A DNA stretch of 44,636 bases, taken from Leptolyngbyaceae cyanobacterium. Lineage in GTDB: Bacteria > Cyanobacteriota > Cyanobacteriia > Cyanobacteriales > Aerosakkonemataceae. The DNA lies in assembly GCA_036703985.1 (NCBI GenBank), contig DATNQN010000105.1, positions 1 to 44,636 on the forward strand, given 5' to 3'. Below are positions 8,509 through 17,462 of this stretch, one piece after another. The notes below the pieces were generated by a model that made no database searches, was not told the DNA's origin, and saw only the letters and a program-made list of their open reading frames with translations. Position 1 is the stretch's first letter. The number at the start of each line of letters is the position of its first letter. A program made the position numbers and the translations under genes.

Positions 8509-8766
8509 ATGGCCGCTAAAGTTGAAATCTATACTTGGAGTACCTGTCCCTTTTGTATCCGCGCTAAGAGTTTGCTCAAGCGAAAGGGAGTTGACTTTAC
8601 GGAATATTGCATTGATGGAGATGAGCAAGCCAGAGCTAAGATGGCTCAAAGGGCGAATGGGCGACGCTCGGTACCGCAAATTTTTATCGATGACCAGCAC
8701 GTAGGGGGGTGTGATGATATTCATGCACTGGATGCACAAGGTAAGCTTGACCCGCTTTTGCAATAG
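8509..8766 (+). CDS. grxC: Glutaredoxin 3
   Basis: An 85-residue dithiol glutaredoxin that reduces disulfides and glutathionylated proteins using glutathione in the cytosol. The redox motif CPFC is at residues 13-16, the cis-proline glutathione-binding segment is SVPQIFI and the GG(C)DD motif follows, all in their usual places. Length and motif spacing are normal for class-1 GrxC. The gene is followed 115 bp downstream by gshB, which makes its substrate glutathione; this pairing is conserved in many cyanobacteria and suggests joint expression. Confidence 0.95.
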   Translation: MAAKVEIYTWSTCPFCIRAKSLLKRKGVDFTEYCIDGDEQARAKMAQRANGRRSVPQIFIDDQHVGGCDDIHALDAQGKLDPLLQ

Positions 8767-8843
8767 CCAAATCTATTTTAAATTTTAGATTGACCAAACC
8801 TACAAGAGGATGGGAGGTGAAAAACGATCCCATCTAACTTGAT

Positions 8844-8878
8844 ATGACTGATGACAAATGACTAATGACAAATGACCA
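8844..8878 (+). repeat. Heptamer tandem repeat (ATGACNN) before gshB
   Basis: Five uninterrupted 7-bp units, each starting ATGAC (ATGACTG, ATGACAA, ATGACTA, ATGACAA, ATGACCA), end three bases before the gshB ATG. This is a cyanobacterial short tandemly repeated repetitive sequence. It occupies the place where a Shine-Dalgarno sequence would be expected, and none is present. Confidence 0.85.
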
Positions 8879-8881
8879 ATC

Positions 8882-9874
8882 ATGAAATTTACTTTTATTA
8901 TCGATCCCATTCACCTGCTCGATCCGGGTCACGATACTAGTGTGGCGCTAATGGAAGCGGCGCAGGAAATGGGCCATGAGGTGTGGATAACTCAAGCTAG
9001 TTATCTAACTATAGTAGATGGGAAAGCTTGGGCATCTATAGAACGGGTGCAGCTAACGCCTGTAGAGTTGGTGGATGGGCGTTGGGTGGTTAAGTCACCT
9101 TGGTATAAGTTGGGCGAAGTGGCTTTTCAACCTTTGGAAACGATGGATGCGGTGTTCATGCGAACTGACCCGCCGGTCACGATTCCTTATCTTTATGCTA
9201 CGTACATTTTGGACTATATCGACCCGAGCAAAACTCTGGTAGTTAATTCGCCGAGAGGGTTGCGATCGGCTAATGAAAAAATGTATGCTTTGCAGTTTAC
9301 TGGGGCGATTCCAGAAACGATCGTTACTCCGGATAAAAAGGTGATTCGGGAGTTCGTGGAAGCAAAAGGGGCGGCTGTTTTAAAACCGTTGGGGGGTAAA
9401 GCTGGGGAAGGGATCTTATTTTTAGAACCTGGCGATCGCAATTTAAATTCTCTGGTGGAACTGAGCACTCTGCAAGGTCGAGTTCCCGTGATGGTACAAA
9501 CTTACCTGCCAGCAGCCAAGGAAGGAGATAAACGAATTATCCTGCTCGACGGTCAACCAATTGGTGCGGTGAATAGAATCCCTACGGGTAAAGAGTTTCG
9601 CGGTAATATGGCGGTTGGCGGTAGAGTCGCTGCTACGGAAATTACCGATCGCGAACGGGAAATTTGCGCTCAATTAGCACCTACCCTCCAACGGGATGGC
9701 TTAATTTTTGTCGGCATTGATGCGATCGGTGGCTACCTTACAGAAGTAAATGTTACCAGCCCTACTGGTGTTAGGGAAATCGATCGATTAAACGGTACTC
9801 GTTTGGCTTATCAAGTAATTGAATGGGTAGCCCAATCCAAGGTAATCAGTGCTAAAGTTGACTCAACTGCTTGA
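8882..9874 (+). CDS. gshB: Glutathione synthetase
   Basis: A 330-residue ATP-grasp ligase joining gamma-glutamylcysteine and glycine to make glutathione. The N-terminal domain begins KFTFIIDPIHLLDPGHDTS, typical of prokaryotic GshB, followed by MRTDPP (substrate contact) and the ATP-grasp core with the flexible loop KPLGGKAGEGI (about 167-177). The C-terminal Mg/ATP site is visible as GIDAIGGYLTEVNVTSPTG. The length is normal for the family. It follows grxC. The sequence immediately upstream is a heptamer repeat, so translation may be leaderless-like or rely on weak initiation signals. Confidence 0.96.
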   Translation: MKFTFIIDPIHLLDPGHDTSVALMEAAQEMGHEVWITQASYLTIVDGKAWASIERVQLTPVELVDGRWVVKSPWYKLGEVAFQPLETMDAVFMRTDPPVTIPYLYATYILDYIDPSKTLVVNSPRGLRSANEKMYALQFTGAIPETIVTPDKKVIREFVEAKGAAVLKPLGGKAGEGILFLEPGDRNLNSLVELSTLQGRVPVMVQTYLPAAKEGDKRIILLDGQPIGAVNRIPTGKEFRGNMAVGGRVAATEITDREREICAQLAPTLQRDGLIFVGIDAIGGYLTEVNVTSPTGVREIDRLNGTRLAYQVIEWVAQSKVISAKVDSTA

Positions 9875-9943
9875 TGGGCAATGGGCAAAAGGGTAGATAA
9901 GAAGATCGGGAAAATTGTTTGATTTTCATTTCATTTTTCCCAA

Positions 9944-9974
9944 TCTAAAATCTAAAATCCAAAATCTAAAATCC
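9944..9974 (+). repeat. Heptamer tandem repeat (TCTAAAA) before the DUF4870 gene
   Basis: Four 7-bp units (TCTAAAA, TCTAAAA, TCCAAAA, TCTAAAA) plus a partial TCC end one base before the ATG at 9976. This is a second heptamer repeat placed directly on an initiation region, with a different sequence from the one before gshB. Confidence 0.85.
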
Positions 9975-9975
9975 A

Positions 9976-10440
9976 ATGACGCCAACTAACGACAACCAAG
10001 CGCGTACATGGGCTGCGATCGCCCATCTTTCTTCCCTAGTGTGGATACCACTAGCCTTTGTTGGTTTGAGTTTTCCTATTCTTAATATTGTCGGGCCGTT
10101 GATTGTTTGGTTAAGTAAAAAAAATGACAGTAGATTTATTGACGAAGAGGGCAAAGAATCGTTAAATTTTCAAATTTCTTTTACTATATACGCTTTTACA
10201 TTGCTATTAATTTTAGCAATTGGGTTGTTGATTTATGGAATCGTTATATTTGGGACTAACCCCAATTCCAGCGCTACCCAAGGTGGTTTTCTAGCAGCTT
10301 TATTACTATTTGGCTTTTTTGCAGGGGGAGTACTATTTATTATGCTGATCGTTCAATTAATTTTAGTAATTATTGCTGCTGTCAAAGCAAAAAACGGACA
10401 GCATTACCGCTATCCTCTTACCATTAGATTTATCAGGTAG
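9976..10440 (+). CDS. DUF4870 membrane protein
   Basis: A 154-residue integral membrane protein with three to four hydrophobic helices (about 17-42, 70-92, 105-140). The signature of the DUF4870/Tic20-like family is visible: AAIAHLSSLVWIPLAF at the start, then LIVWLSKKNDSRFIDEEGKESLNFQISF. Family members are small membrane proteins of unknown function, distantly like the chloroplast Tic20 channel. The stop codon lies 20 bp before the next gene, and the two are probably co-transcribed. No function can be stated beyond membrane location. Confidence 0.88.
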   Translation: MTPTNDNQARTWAAIAHLSSLVWIPLAFVGLSFPILNIVGPLIVWLSKKNDSRFIDEEGKESLNFQISFTIYAFTLLLILAIGLLIYGIVIFGTNPNSSATQGGFLAALLLFGFFAGGVLFIMLIVQLILVIIAAVKAKNGQHYRYPLTIRFIR

Positions 10441-10459
10441 TTTACTGCTCTCGTCAAAC

Positions 10460-11572
10460 ATGAATCAAAACAAAGTCGGCGTAGCAATTATCGGCACTGG
10501 ATTCGGTCAAAAAGTTCACATTCCCGGTTTGCAAGATCATCCTCGCACTCAATTAGTAGCAGTTTATCATCGTGATTTAGCTAAAGCAAAAGCGATCGCA
10601 TCTGCTCACCAAATTCCCCACGCTTGCTCGACGCTTGACGAAATAATCGCTTTGCCAGAAGTGCAGGCAGTCAGCATATCTACGCCGCCGTTTTTACACT
10701 ATGAAATGGCAAAACAGGTTTTACAAGCTGGCAAGCATTTACTGTTAGAAAAACCGACTACTTTATCGGCCAAACAAGCTAGAGAATTATATCATATTGC
10801 GAACAAAAATAATGCGATCGCGGTAATGGATTTTGAGTTTCGCTTCGTTCCCGCATGGCAGCGACTAGCAGAAATGCTGTCTGAAGATTATGTAGGAAAA
10901 AAACGTTTAATAAAAATTGATTGTTTAGTACCGAGTCGTGCTGATGCGACTCGCCCTTGGAATTGGTACTCTCGCAAAGACCAAGGCGGTGGCATATTAG
11001 GGGCAATCGGTTCTCACATTTTCGATTATATCGACTGGTTATTTGGCCCGGTGCAGCAATTGTGTGGCAAACTGAGTACGGCCATTCCCGCACGACCAGA
11101 CCCGGCTACAGGGGAAATGAAACCAGTAGATGCGGACGATACTTGCGCGATAATGCTGGAATTAGCAGATGGTACGCCTTGCCAGGTTTGTATTAGTTCG
11201 GTGACTTATCAAGGACGAGGACATTGGGTAGAAGTGTATGGCGATCGCGGTACGTTAATTTTAGGTAGCGATAACCAAAAAGATTACGTACATGGTTTTC
11301 GTCTTTTAGCCGCACCCGTCGGCAAAACTTTAACAGAAGTGGAAATTCCCGATCGCTTGCATTTTCCCAAAACTTATGCAGATGGCAGAATTGCACCCTT
11401 TATGCGAGTAGTTGACCAATGGGTGCAAGGAATTGATGCGGGAAAAGAAATAACACCTTCTTTACGTGAAGGTGTTTACTCCCAATTATTGATGGATTTA
11501 GTTCATCAATCCAACGATACTGCCAAATGGATAGAAATACCAAATTTTGAAAAATTTATGGCTAGTTCTTAA
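10460..11572 (+). CDS. Gfo/Idh/MocA-family oxidoreductase
   Basis: A 370-residue NAD(P)-dependent oxidoreductase acting on a sugar or cyclitol-like substrate, or possibly a biliverdin-reductase-like one. A Rossmann fold starts at residue 8 with VAIIGTGFGQ, and the family's conserved EKP dinucleotide/catalytic motif appears as LLLEKPTTLSAKQA. The C-terminal alpha/beta domain contains GGGILGAIGSHIFDYIDWLFG, with the His typically used in catalysis. The ATG at 10460 matches the usual family N-terminus; an earlier in-frame start at 10373 would overlap the DUF4870 gene by 68 bp and is rejected. The substrate cannot be deduced. Confidence 0.92.
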   Translation: MNQNKVGVAIIGTGFGQKVHIPGLQDHPRTQLVAVYHRDLAKAKAIASAHQIPHACSTLDEIIALPEVQAVSISTPPFLHYEMAKQVLQAGKHLLLEKPTTLSAKQARELYHIANKNNAIAVMDFEFRFVPAWQRLAEMLSEDYVGKKRLIKIDCLVPSRADATRPWNWYSRKDQGGGILGAIGSHIFDYIDWLFGPVQQLCGKLSTAIPARPDPATGEMKPVDADDTCAIMLELADGTPCQVCISSVTYQGRGHWVEVYGDRGTLILGSDNQKDYVHGFRLLAAPVGKTLTEVEIPDRLHFPKTYADGRIAPFMRVVDQWVQGIDAGKEITPSLREGVYSQLLMDLVHQSNDTAKWIEIPNFEKFMASS

Positions 11573-11623
11573 GCAAGAATTAAGCTTTAAATATTTGGCA
11601 AATAAAGATATTTGTTAGCTTAG

Positions 11624-11653
11624 AAACCCAGTTTGTTTAAAAACTGGGTTTTT
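11624..11653 (+). terminator. Rho-independent terminator after the oxidoreductase gene
   Basis: AAACCCAGTTT (11624-11634) pairs with AAACTGGGTTT (11641-11651) around a 6-nt loop and is followed by T residues. It lies about 50 bp after the stop codon. Confidence 0.8.
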
Positions 11654-11771
11654 GATGATTCAGGCAAAATTTGATGGTGATTATTGAGCTACTAGGCATT
11701 TAATTTGAATATTCAGGCTGATGGGGAAGTGGGGGGAACAGAAAAAATTAATAACTAGCAACTTGCGTTTA

Positions 11772-11841
11772 ATACCAAATCCGCTTCTATTACCCCGGTT
11801 ATTTTTGGGGAAAAGGGGTAGTAGACCCGAATTTGGTATAA
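11772..11841. repeat. Imperfect inverted repeat element (ATACCAAAT ends)
   Basis: A left arm beginning ATACCAAATCCG and ending TTACCCC faces a right arm beginning GGGGTAGTAG and ending ATTTGGTAT. About 25 bp pair with a few mismatches, and the loop is about 20 bp. It resembles small non-autonomous palindromic elements in cyanobacteria. It is not followed by a T-run and is unlikely to be a terminator. Confidence 0.6.
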
Positions 11842-11927
11842 AGTATTGTTTAGTTACAAAAGCTATCAAAAGATATATAACAATACCATAAAATAATAAA
11901 AATTAACCATTTATAAAAAAATTAAAG

Positions 11928-14900
11928 ATGACGATTGCTATTTCTGAAACCGAAAGCACTCGCAAGACAAATACAGTCAGTAGGCTGCAAGTTTTTTCTC
12001 ACATAGCCAGCATAGGCGTTGTCGCGATCGGTATTCTTGTTTTCATTGGTTGGCTGTTTGACATCGCACATTTCAAGAGTGTATGGCCGGGATTAGTGAC
12101 GATGAAAGCCAACACTGCTTTTTGCTTAATTGCCAGCGGTGCGTCCCTTTGGGAGTTCGGCTACTACCAAGCCGAACTGGAAAAGAGAAAGCTTTTACGG
12201 GGCAAAGTATTAGCGGTTACCGTTATTATCATTGGCATACTGACGATTTTAGAATACGGTTTTGGCTGGAATTTCGGGATCGACAACCTCTTATTCAAAG
12301 ATTCGGTAGTAACAGTTAGGACGTTAGCTTCGGGCAGAATGGAGCTAAATACGGCTGTTACCTTGACTGTAGTTGGTTTTGCTTTATTATTTCTGTATGG
12401 CAGCGCTTACTATACAGCACAAATTTTGGCAACGATCGGCTTGGCAACTGCCCTGCTAGGATCGTTCGGCTACCTTGACAAAATCGTATTTTTTTATACT
12501 CCTATTGGTGGCGCTAGTATGGCGCTACATACGGCGATCGGCTTGATATTGCTGTGTAGTGCAGTTCTGTGCGCTCGTCCGCAGCAAGGATTGATGATGG
12601 TTTTCACCAGCGATCGCATCGGTGGCGCGATGCTGCGTTATCTATTTCCTACCTTGCTAATCGTTTCATCTGCTCTGAGCTTATTAATACTGGCAGGAAA
12701 ACGCTACGAATGGTACGGAGTTGAAGAAGCGATCGCTATTTTGGCGATTGGCAATATGGTGATGTTTGCAATTCCGATTTGGTGGAACGCTTATTCTCTC
12801 AATACCATAGAAAGCGATCGCCAAAACATCCAACAACGACTTCAACTACTACTAGAAGCAAGCGAAAACGGACTTTGGGACTGGAATATAGTCACTGGAG
12901 AAGTTTATTTCAGTCCGCAATTCCTAAGTATGAGCGGTTACAGTGTAGGGGAACTAGAGGGAAACATCAATACATCGATCGGTTTGGTGCATCCAGAAGA
13001 TTTACCCCAGATGAAGGCGGTACTCGATGCACATTTAGAAGGTACTACGCCGAGTTATGAAGTAGAATTCAGATTCCGCACCCAATCTGGTAGTTGGCAG
13101 TGGATTTTAGATAGTGGCAAAGTAGTAGAACGCGATCGAAACGATCGCCCGTTGCGGATGGTGGGAACGCACAAAGACATTAGCGATCGCAAACGTGCCG
13201 AACAAGAACGCGATCGCTTCTTCACCCTACCCCTCGATCTGTTGTGCATTGCCGATACGAACGGTTATTTCAAGTGCCTCAATCCTGCTTGGGAAGTCAC
13301 TTGTGGCTACACTCAAGCTGAACTGAAAAGCAAACCTTTCATCGAGTTCGTGCATCCAGACGATCGAGAAGCTACGATCGCAGCTGTTGCCAAACTTGCT
13401 AGGGGTGAAAAGCTCGTTTCATTGGAAAATCGCTATCTTTGTCAAGATGGCTCATACAAATGGATCGCTTGGAATTGTGTACCTTTTCCAGAAGAAGGAT
13501 TGATTTATGCAATAGCCAGAGATATTAGCGATCGCAAACAAACCGAACAAACTTTAATCGAAAGAAACGAACTTTTAAAAAGTGTTATCGAAAGCACGAC
13601 CGATCCCATTTTCGTCAAAGATATTCAAGGGCGCTATACCCTAGTGAACGTCAGATGTGCCAGCATTTTAGGTAAATCAAAAGTAGAAATTATTGGCAAA
13701 GACGATACGGCATTTTTCCCGCCGGAAATGATATCGGATATTCGGCAAACCGAGCGCCGGATTATGGAAACAGGGATCGCGGAAACCGCAGAAGAAAACG
13801 TACCTGAAAACGGCATTTGGAAAATATTCCTCACGACTAAAAGCCCTTGGCGCGATATCGACGGCAACATTATCGGCACCGTTGGTTTTGCCAGGGATAT
13901 TAGCGATCGCAAACAAGCAGAAGCCGTAGTAGCTGCTACCGCCCAGCGAGAGCAATTAATTAACCACCTGTGCGGGCAAATTCGCGCTTCTTTAGAGTTA
14001 GACACTATTTTAGCTACCACAGTCGCCCAAATTCACGATTTACTAGAAATCGATCGCTGTACGTTTTTATGGTATTTTCCCGAAACCAACCCCCCATTTT
14101 TGCAAGGAGTCCACGAATCGAAAAATGAAGATTTATTCTCTATGTTGGGTAACTACACCATTGACGATCGGACTGCTTCAGCGATCGCAAACCTTGCCAA
14201 ATCTGAAATAATCCGCATCGATAATGTTGAAACTGTAAGTAATACCGATGAGCGAGAATTTTGGCAATATTTTGGTGGCTGTAAATCCTTATTAAATTTC
14301 GTGATCAGAAGTGCCAGCGGAACTATAGGCGTACTTGCTTGTGCAACTTGTCAAAACATTAGAAATTGGACAGATAACGAAGTAGAATTACTCCAAGCCG
14401 TTTGCAATCAATTGGCAATTGCGATTAGCCAAGCAGAACTTTACGAACAAAGTCGAACTGCTGCCAAATTAGCCCAAGAGAACTCCGAAGAAATTGCCCA
14501 AACTTTAAAACAACTTAAAAAAACCCAAGCTCAACTCATTCAAGCAGAAAAAATGTCCAGCTTAGGTCAAATGGTAGCTGGCATCGCTCACGAAATTAAT
14601 AATCCCGTCAGTTTTATTTTTGGTAATATCGTTCATGCTGAAGACTACTCTCAACAAATCATTCAACTGCTCGAATTATACGGTCGAGAATATCCCAATT
14701 CTACCGCAAATATTCGCCAAAAAATCGAACAAATAGATTTAAATTACTTAATCGAAGACCTACCGAAATTATTATCTTCTATGAAAATAGGAGCCAGTCG
14801 CATTAAAGATATCGTTCGCAGTTTGCGAATATTCTCGCGACTGGACGAATCGGAAATGAAAGCGATAGATATTCACGAAAGCATTGACAGTACTTTATTA

Positions 14901-15365
14901 ATTTTAGAATATCGCTTAAAACAACAAGGAAATCAGCCTGCAATTAAAGTAATCAAATCATACGGAAAATTACCTTTGATTGAATGTTATGCAGGACAGT
15001 TAAATCAAGTATTTATGAATATTTTTTCCAATGCGATCGATGCTTTAGAAGCATTAATGGAAAATAGTAGTAATGGCAACGAACAAGCTAGGAAAAATCC
15101 TAATATTTCCATTTATACAGAAGCGAGCGGCGATTTCGTGACGATCAAAATCGCCGATAACGGCATTGGCATGACAAAAGAAGTCAAACAGCGCATTTTT
15201 GACCCGTTTTTTACTACTAAAGAGGTTGGCAAAGGAACGGGGATGGGGTTGGCAATTGCCCATTCTATTATTGTGGAAAAACACAAAGGTAGTTTGCAGT
15301 GTTTTTCTAAGGTGGGAGTCGGAACTGAATTTAGGATACAGATTCCCAACATTTCTAGCAATTAG
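11928..15365 (+). CDS. Membrane-bound PAS/GAF sensor histidine kinase
   Basis: A 1145-residue sensor kinase. Residues about 20-285 carry about eight hydrophobic helices. Three PAS domains follow (about 305-420, 425-545, 550-665), each ending in DISDRKQ/DISDRKR, the usual PAC ending. A GAF domain (about 675-855) comes next, then a coiled coil (about 857-880). The transmitter has the phospho-accepting H888 in GIAHEINNP, an N box NQVFMNIFSNAIDAL, G1 DNGIGM, an F box and G2 GKGTGMGLAI. There is no receiver or Hpt domain and no adjacent response regulator, so the partner is encoded elsewhere. The signal is unknown. The kinase core closely resembles those of the MASE1 kinases at 32623 and 34849. 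Confidence 0.93.
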   Translation: MTIAISETESTRKTNTVSRLQVFSHIASIGVVAIGILVFIGWLFDIAHFKSVWPGLVTMKANTAFCLIASGASLWEFGYYQAELEKRKLLRGKVLAVTVIIIGILTILEYGFGWNFGIDNLLFKDSVVTVRTLASGRMELNTAVTLTVVGFALLFLYGSAYYTAQILATIGLATALLGSFGYLDKIVFFYTPIGGASMALHTAIGLILLCSAVLCARPQQGLMMVFTSDRIGGAMLRYLFPTLLIVSSALSLLILAGKRYEWYGVEEAIAILAIGNMVMFAIPIWWNAYSLNTIESDRQNIQQRLQLLLEASENGLWDWNIVTGEVYFSPQFLSMSGYSVGELEGNINTSIGLVHPEDLPQMKAVLDAHLEGTTPSYEVEFRFRTQSGSWQWILDSGKVVERDRNDRPLRMVGTHKDISDRKRAEQERDRFFTLPLDLLCIADTNGYFKCLNPAWEVTCGYTQAELKSKPFIEFVHPDDREATIAAVAKLARGEKLVSLENRYLCQDGSYKWIAWNCVPFPEEGLIYAIARDISDRKQTEQTLIERNELLKSVIESTTDPIFVKDIQGRYTLVNVRCASILGKSKVEIIGKDDTAFFPPEMISDIRQTERRIMETGIAETAEENVPENGIWKIFLTTKSPWRDIDGNIIGTVGFARDISDRKQAEAVVAATAQREQLINHLCGQIRASLELDTILATTVAQIHDLLEIDRCTFLWYFPETNPPFLQGVHESKNEDLFSMLGNYTIDDRTASAIANLAKSEIIRIDNVETVSNTDEREFWQYFGGCKSLLNFVIRSASGTIGVLACATCQNIRNWTDNEVELLQAVCNQLAIAISQAELYEQSRTAAKLAQENSEEIAQTLKQLKKTQAQLIQAEKMSSLGQMVAGIAHEINNPVSFIFGNIVHAEDYSQQIIQLLELYGREYPNSTANIRQKIEQIDLNYLIEDLPKLLSSMKIGASRIKDIVRSLRIFSRLDESEMKAIDIHESIDSTLLILEYRLKQQGNQPAIKVIKSYGKLPLIECYAGQLNQVFMNIFSNAIDALEALMENSSNGNEQARKNPNISIYTEASGDFVTIKIADNGIGMTKEVKQRIFDPFFTTKEVGKGTGMGLAIAHSIIVEKHKGSLQCFSKVGVGTEFRIQIPNISSN

Positions 15366-15472
15366 CTATCGGGTATTTAATGTTTAGGCTGATGGAAAAG
15401 GCAAAGGGGAAAAGGGAAAGAGAAAATTTTTTGATTAGGAGGATTTTGACTTCATCTTTTCCCTTTTCGTTA

Positions 15473-16885
15473 TTAATTAGCTCTGGCAATTTGTTGCTGG
15501 TACAGGTTGAGAATTTTTTGGCTGTATTCAGAAGCGCGATCGCGATCGTACTGACTAGCATCGCCGGTCAACCACCAAGCAGCCACCCGTTGCACCGCCA
15601 AAGACGCATCACCAGTAGCTTGAAACTGCCTATTTAACTCCCGCCGCACGATACAGGCTACGGTATTCCGCGCTGCTCGAGCATCAGCGCTAAATTCCGC
15701 AGGCGTTAGCGATCGTCCGATACATTGTTTAGTCCAACTGGGAATAACACCAGGCGTTACCTGCCATTGGCTGTACAAACCTTCGGGAATAGGATTACCT
15801 GCCACAGCTAACCGCAATGCTTCCACTACTGCATTCACTTGAACATCAGAAACTTGAGTATTTGAGGAAGATGCAGAAATTTGCCGATTTTCCGGTTGGC
15901 GTTGACTAGCAGATGGCTGTTGTTCGGAACTATTATTTCCTTGCGCCTGTTGCTGATAAAGATTAAGCACTCTTTGCACGTAAGCACTAGTTGCACCACC
16001 ATTGCAGGCTGTTGCATTACCAGTCATCCACCAACAAGCAGTCTGACGCACGGTAGCCATTTCGTTTTGGTTGGTCGCGCTATACTGCCTGTTTAACTCC
16101 CGACGCATGATGCAGGAAATCACGGTTTGCGCCGCTTGAGAGTCAGTCTCAAATTGAGCCGGCGTCAGTTCTTGTCCGATACATTGTTTAGACCAACTGG
16201 GGATGATTTCTGGTTTAACTTGCCATTGACTGTAAAGACCATCATTCGGCGTCGCCGTGCGAGGTGCTGCTAACCGCAATGCTTCCACCATTGCCGTTAC
16301 CTGGCGATCGGAAACTAAAACAACCGGAGAAGAAGATGTTGTTGTCGATGCAGATGAAGCTTGAGTATTTGCCGAGGAACGCTGGGGAGAAGCCGACTGC
16401 CGATTGGGAGTATTATTCCCTCGCGCCGGTTGCTGGTAGAAACCGACTACCCTTTGCACGTAAGTCCCGGTAGCGCCACTACTGCAACCTGCGGCATTAC
16501 CAGTCATCCACCAACAAGCCACATTCCGTACAGATGCAGTTTCATTGTTATTAGTGGCGGTCATTTGTTTGCTTAACTCCCGTCCCACGATACAGGCTAC
16601 CGTATTGCGTGCGGCTGTAGCGTCAGACTCAAATTGAGCGGGGGTGAGTTCCCGTCCCAAACATTGCTTAGTCCAGCTAGGAATGATGCCTGGTAAAACT
16701 TGCCATTGGCTGTACATCCCATCATTTGCTTTGTTGGGTGGTGCAGCTTGCCGCAATGCTTCTACCATTGCGTTTACCCTGGCATCGGAAACTTGTGCTT
16801 GTACTGGCATTGCTGAGAAACTGATACTAGTAATCAGTCCGCTCAGTAGTAGATGTTTTGCTTGCCCGATTAACTGGAAACTCAT
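15473..16885 (-). CDS. Secreted protein of three Cys-containing repeats
   Basis: A 470-residue exported protein of unknown function. A signal peptide (1-30, ending VQA) is followed by three repeats of about 120 residues (about 32-152, 191-312, 345-466), joined by Ser/Gln/Asn-rich linkers. Each repeat has SQWQV, IPSW(T/S)KQC, LTPAxF, RELxxQ and a WW(M/L)TG signature. Repeats 1 and 2 have four cysteines at matching places (75, 98, 124, 134 and 235, 258, 284, 294), whereas repeat 3 keeps only 388 and 411. Two disulfides per domain in repeats 1 and 2 are inferred. I do not recognise the domain family. The gene is convergent with the histidine kinase. Confidence 0.88.
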   Translation of the reverse strand: MSFQLIGQAKHLLLSGLITSISFSAMPVQAQVSDARVNAMVEALRQAAPPNKANDGMYSQWQVLPGIIPSWTKQCLGRELTPAQFESDATAARNTVACIVGRELSKQMTATNNNETASVRNVACWWMTGNAAGCSSGATGTYVQRVVGFYQQPARGNNTPNRQSASPQRSSANTQASSASTTTSSSPVVLVSDRQVTAMVEALRLAAPRTATPNDGLYSQWQVKPEIIPSWSKQCIGQELTPAQFETDSQAAQTVISCIMRRELNRQYSATNQNEMATVRQTACWWMTGNATACNGGATSAYVQRVLNLYQQQAQGNNSSEQQPSASQRQPENRQISASSSNTQVSDVQVNAVVEALRLAVAGNPIPEGLYSQWQVTPGVIPSWTKQCIGRSLTPAEFSADARAARNTVACIVRRELNRQFQATGDASLAVQRVAAWWLTGDASQYDRDRASEYSQKILNLYQQQIARAN

Positions 16886-17462
16886 GGCCTATACTCAGTG
16901 GTAATCCGACTCTCCTTAACGAAGATTTACGATCGAGAAAGCGCTTACCTCTGTCCTAAGTATGATTTGGCCTGAAATAGCCCTATTGTTAATCGCTTTT
17001 TGTCGCGATCGCAGGATACAAACTTAACTAAGATCTTGCACCAAGGCCAGAAACCGGGTTTCTTGCAAAAACTTAAACCTAAAAGCCTTGATTTTTCGTT
17101 GAGAAACCCGGTTTCTTAAGTCTTGTTGAGAAAGGTGCAAGATCTGAGTTAAGCTTTTGTAAATGTCAGGGTTTCTTAAAAGTAAATAGAAGTCTATTTT
17201 ATAAAGTAAAAAATACTAATTAATTAAATTATGATAAAATTTAGAATAGAAAAATATTATCAATTTTTATTAGTAACTAAAAACCGATTTTGTCATGAAA
17301 TGCTGATATTGTTAATTTGAGTAAAAGCAAACAATCTCTACAATGAATAACTTTGTATTGACAATTATAGCGAAAATTAAAGTGTTAAGTATTTATACTT
17401 TTTCGTATTTATATCATTAGGAAGATGTAAAAGAAAGAAAGGAGAATTATTAAGGCAGTCTT
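16886..17462. other. Intergenic region between divergent genes
   Basis: This 577-bp stretch contains a MITE-like element (17020-17156) and then about 290 bp of very AT-rich sequence leading to the MFS transporter gene. AAAGGAG at 17439-17445 is 17 bp from that gene's ATG; a closer AAGG lies at about 17452. No other gene was seen. Confidence 0.55.
17020..17156. mobile_element. MITE-like palindromic element with AGATCTTGCACC ends
   Basis: Outer arms of 23 bp at 17020-17042 and 17134-17156 are inverted copies differing at two positions, with AGATCTTGCACC as the inner half. A second pair of inverted arms lies inside, AGAAACCGGGTTTCTTG at about 17050 and its complement at about 17101, sharing the core of the other palindromic repeats. 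The total is about 137 bp with no ORF, as expected for a non-autonomous element. A related terminal fragment occurs at about 1426-1439. No clear target-site duplication was identified. Confidence 0.7.

Larger units (their letters stand above)
11573..11927. other. Intergenic region with terminator and inverted repeat
   Basis: This 355-bp stretch holds a terminator (11624-11653) and an imperfect inverted repeat element (11772-11841), then AT-rich sequence before the large histidine kinase. No gene was recognised. Confidence 0.55.
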
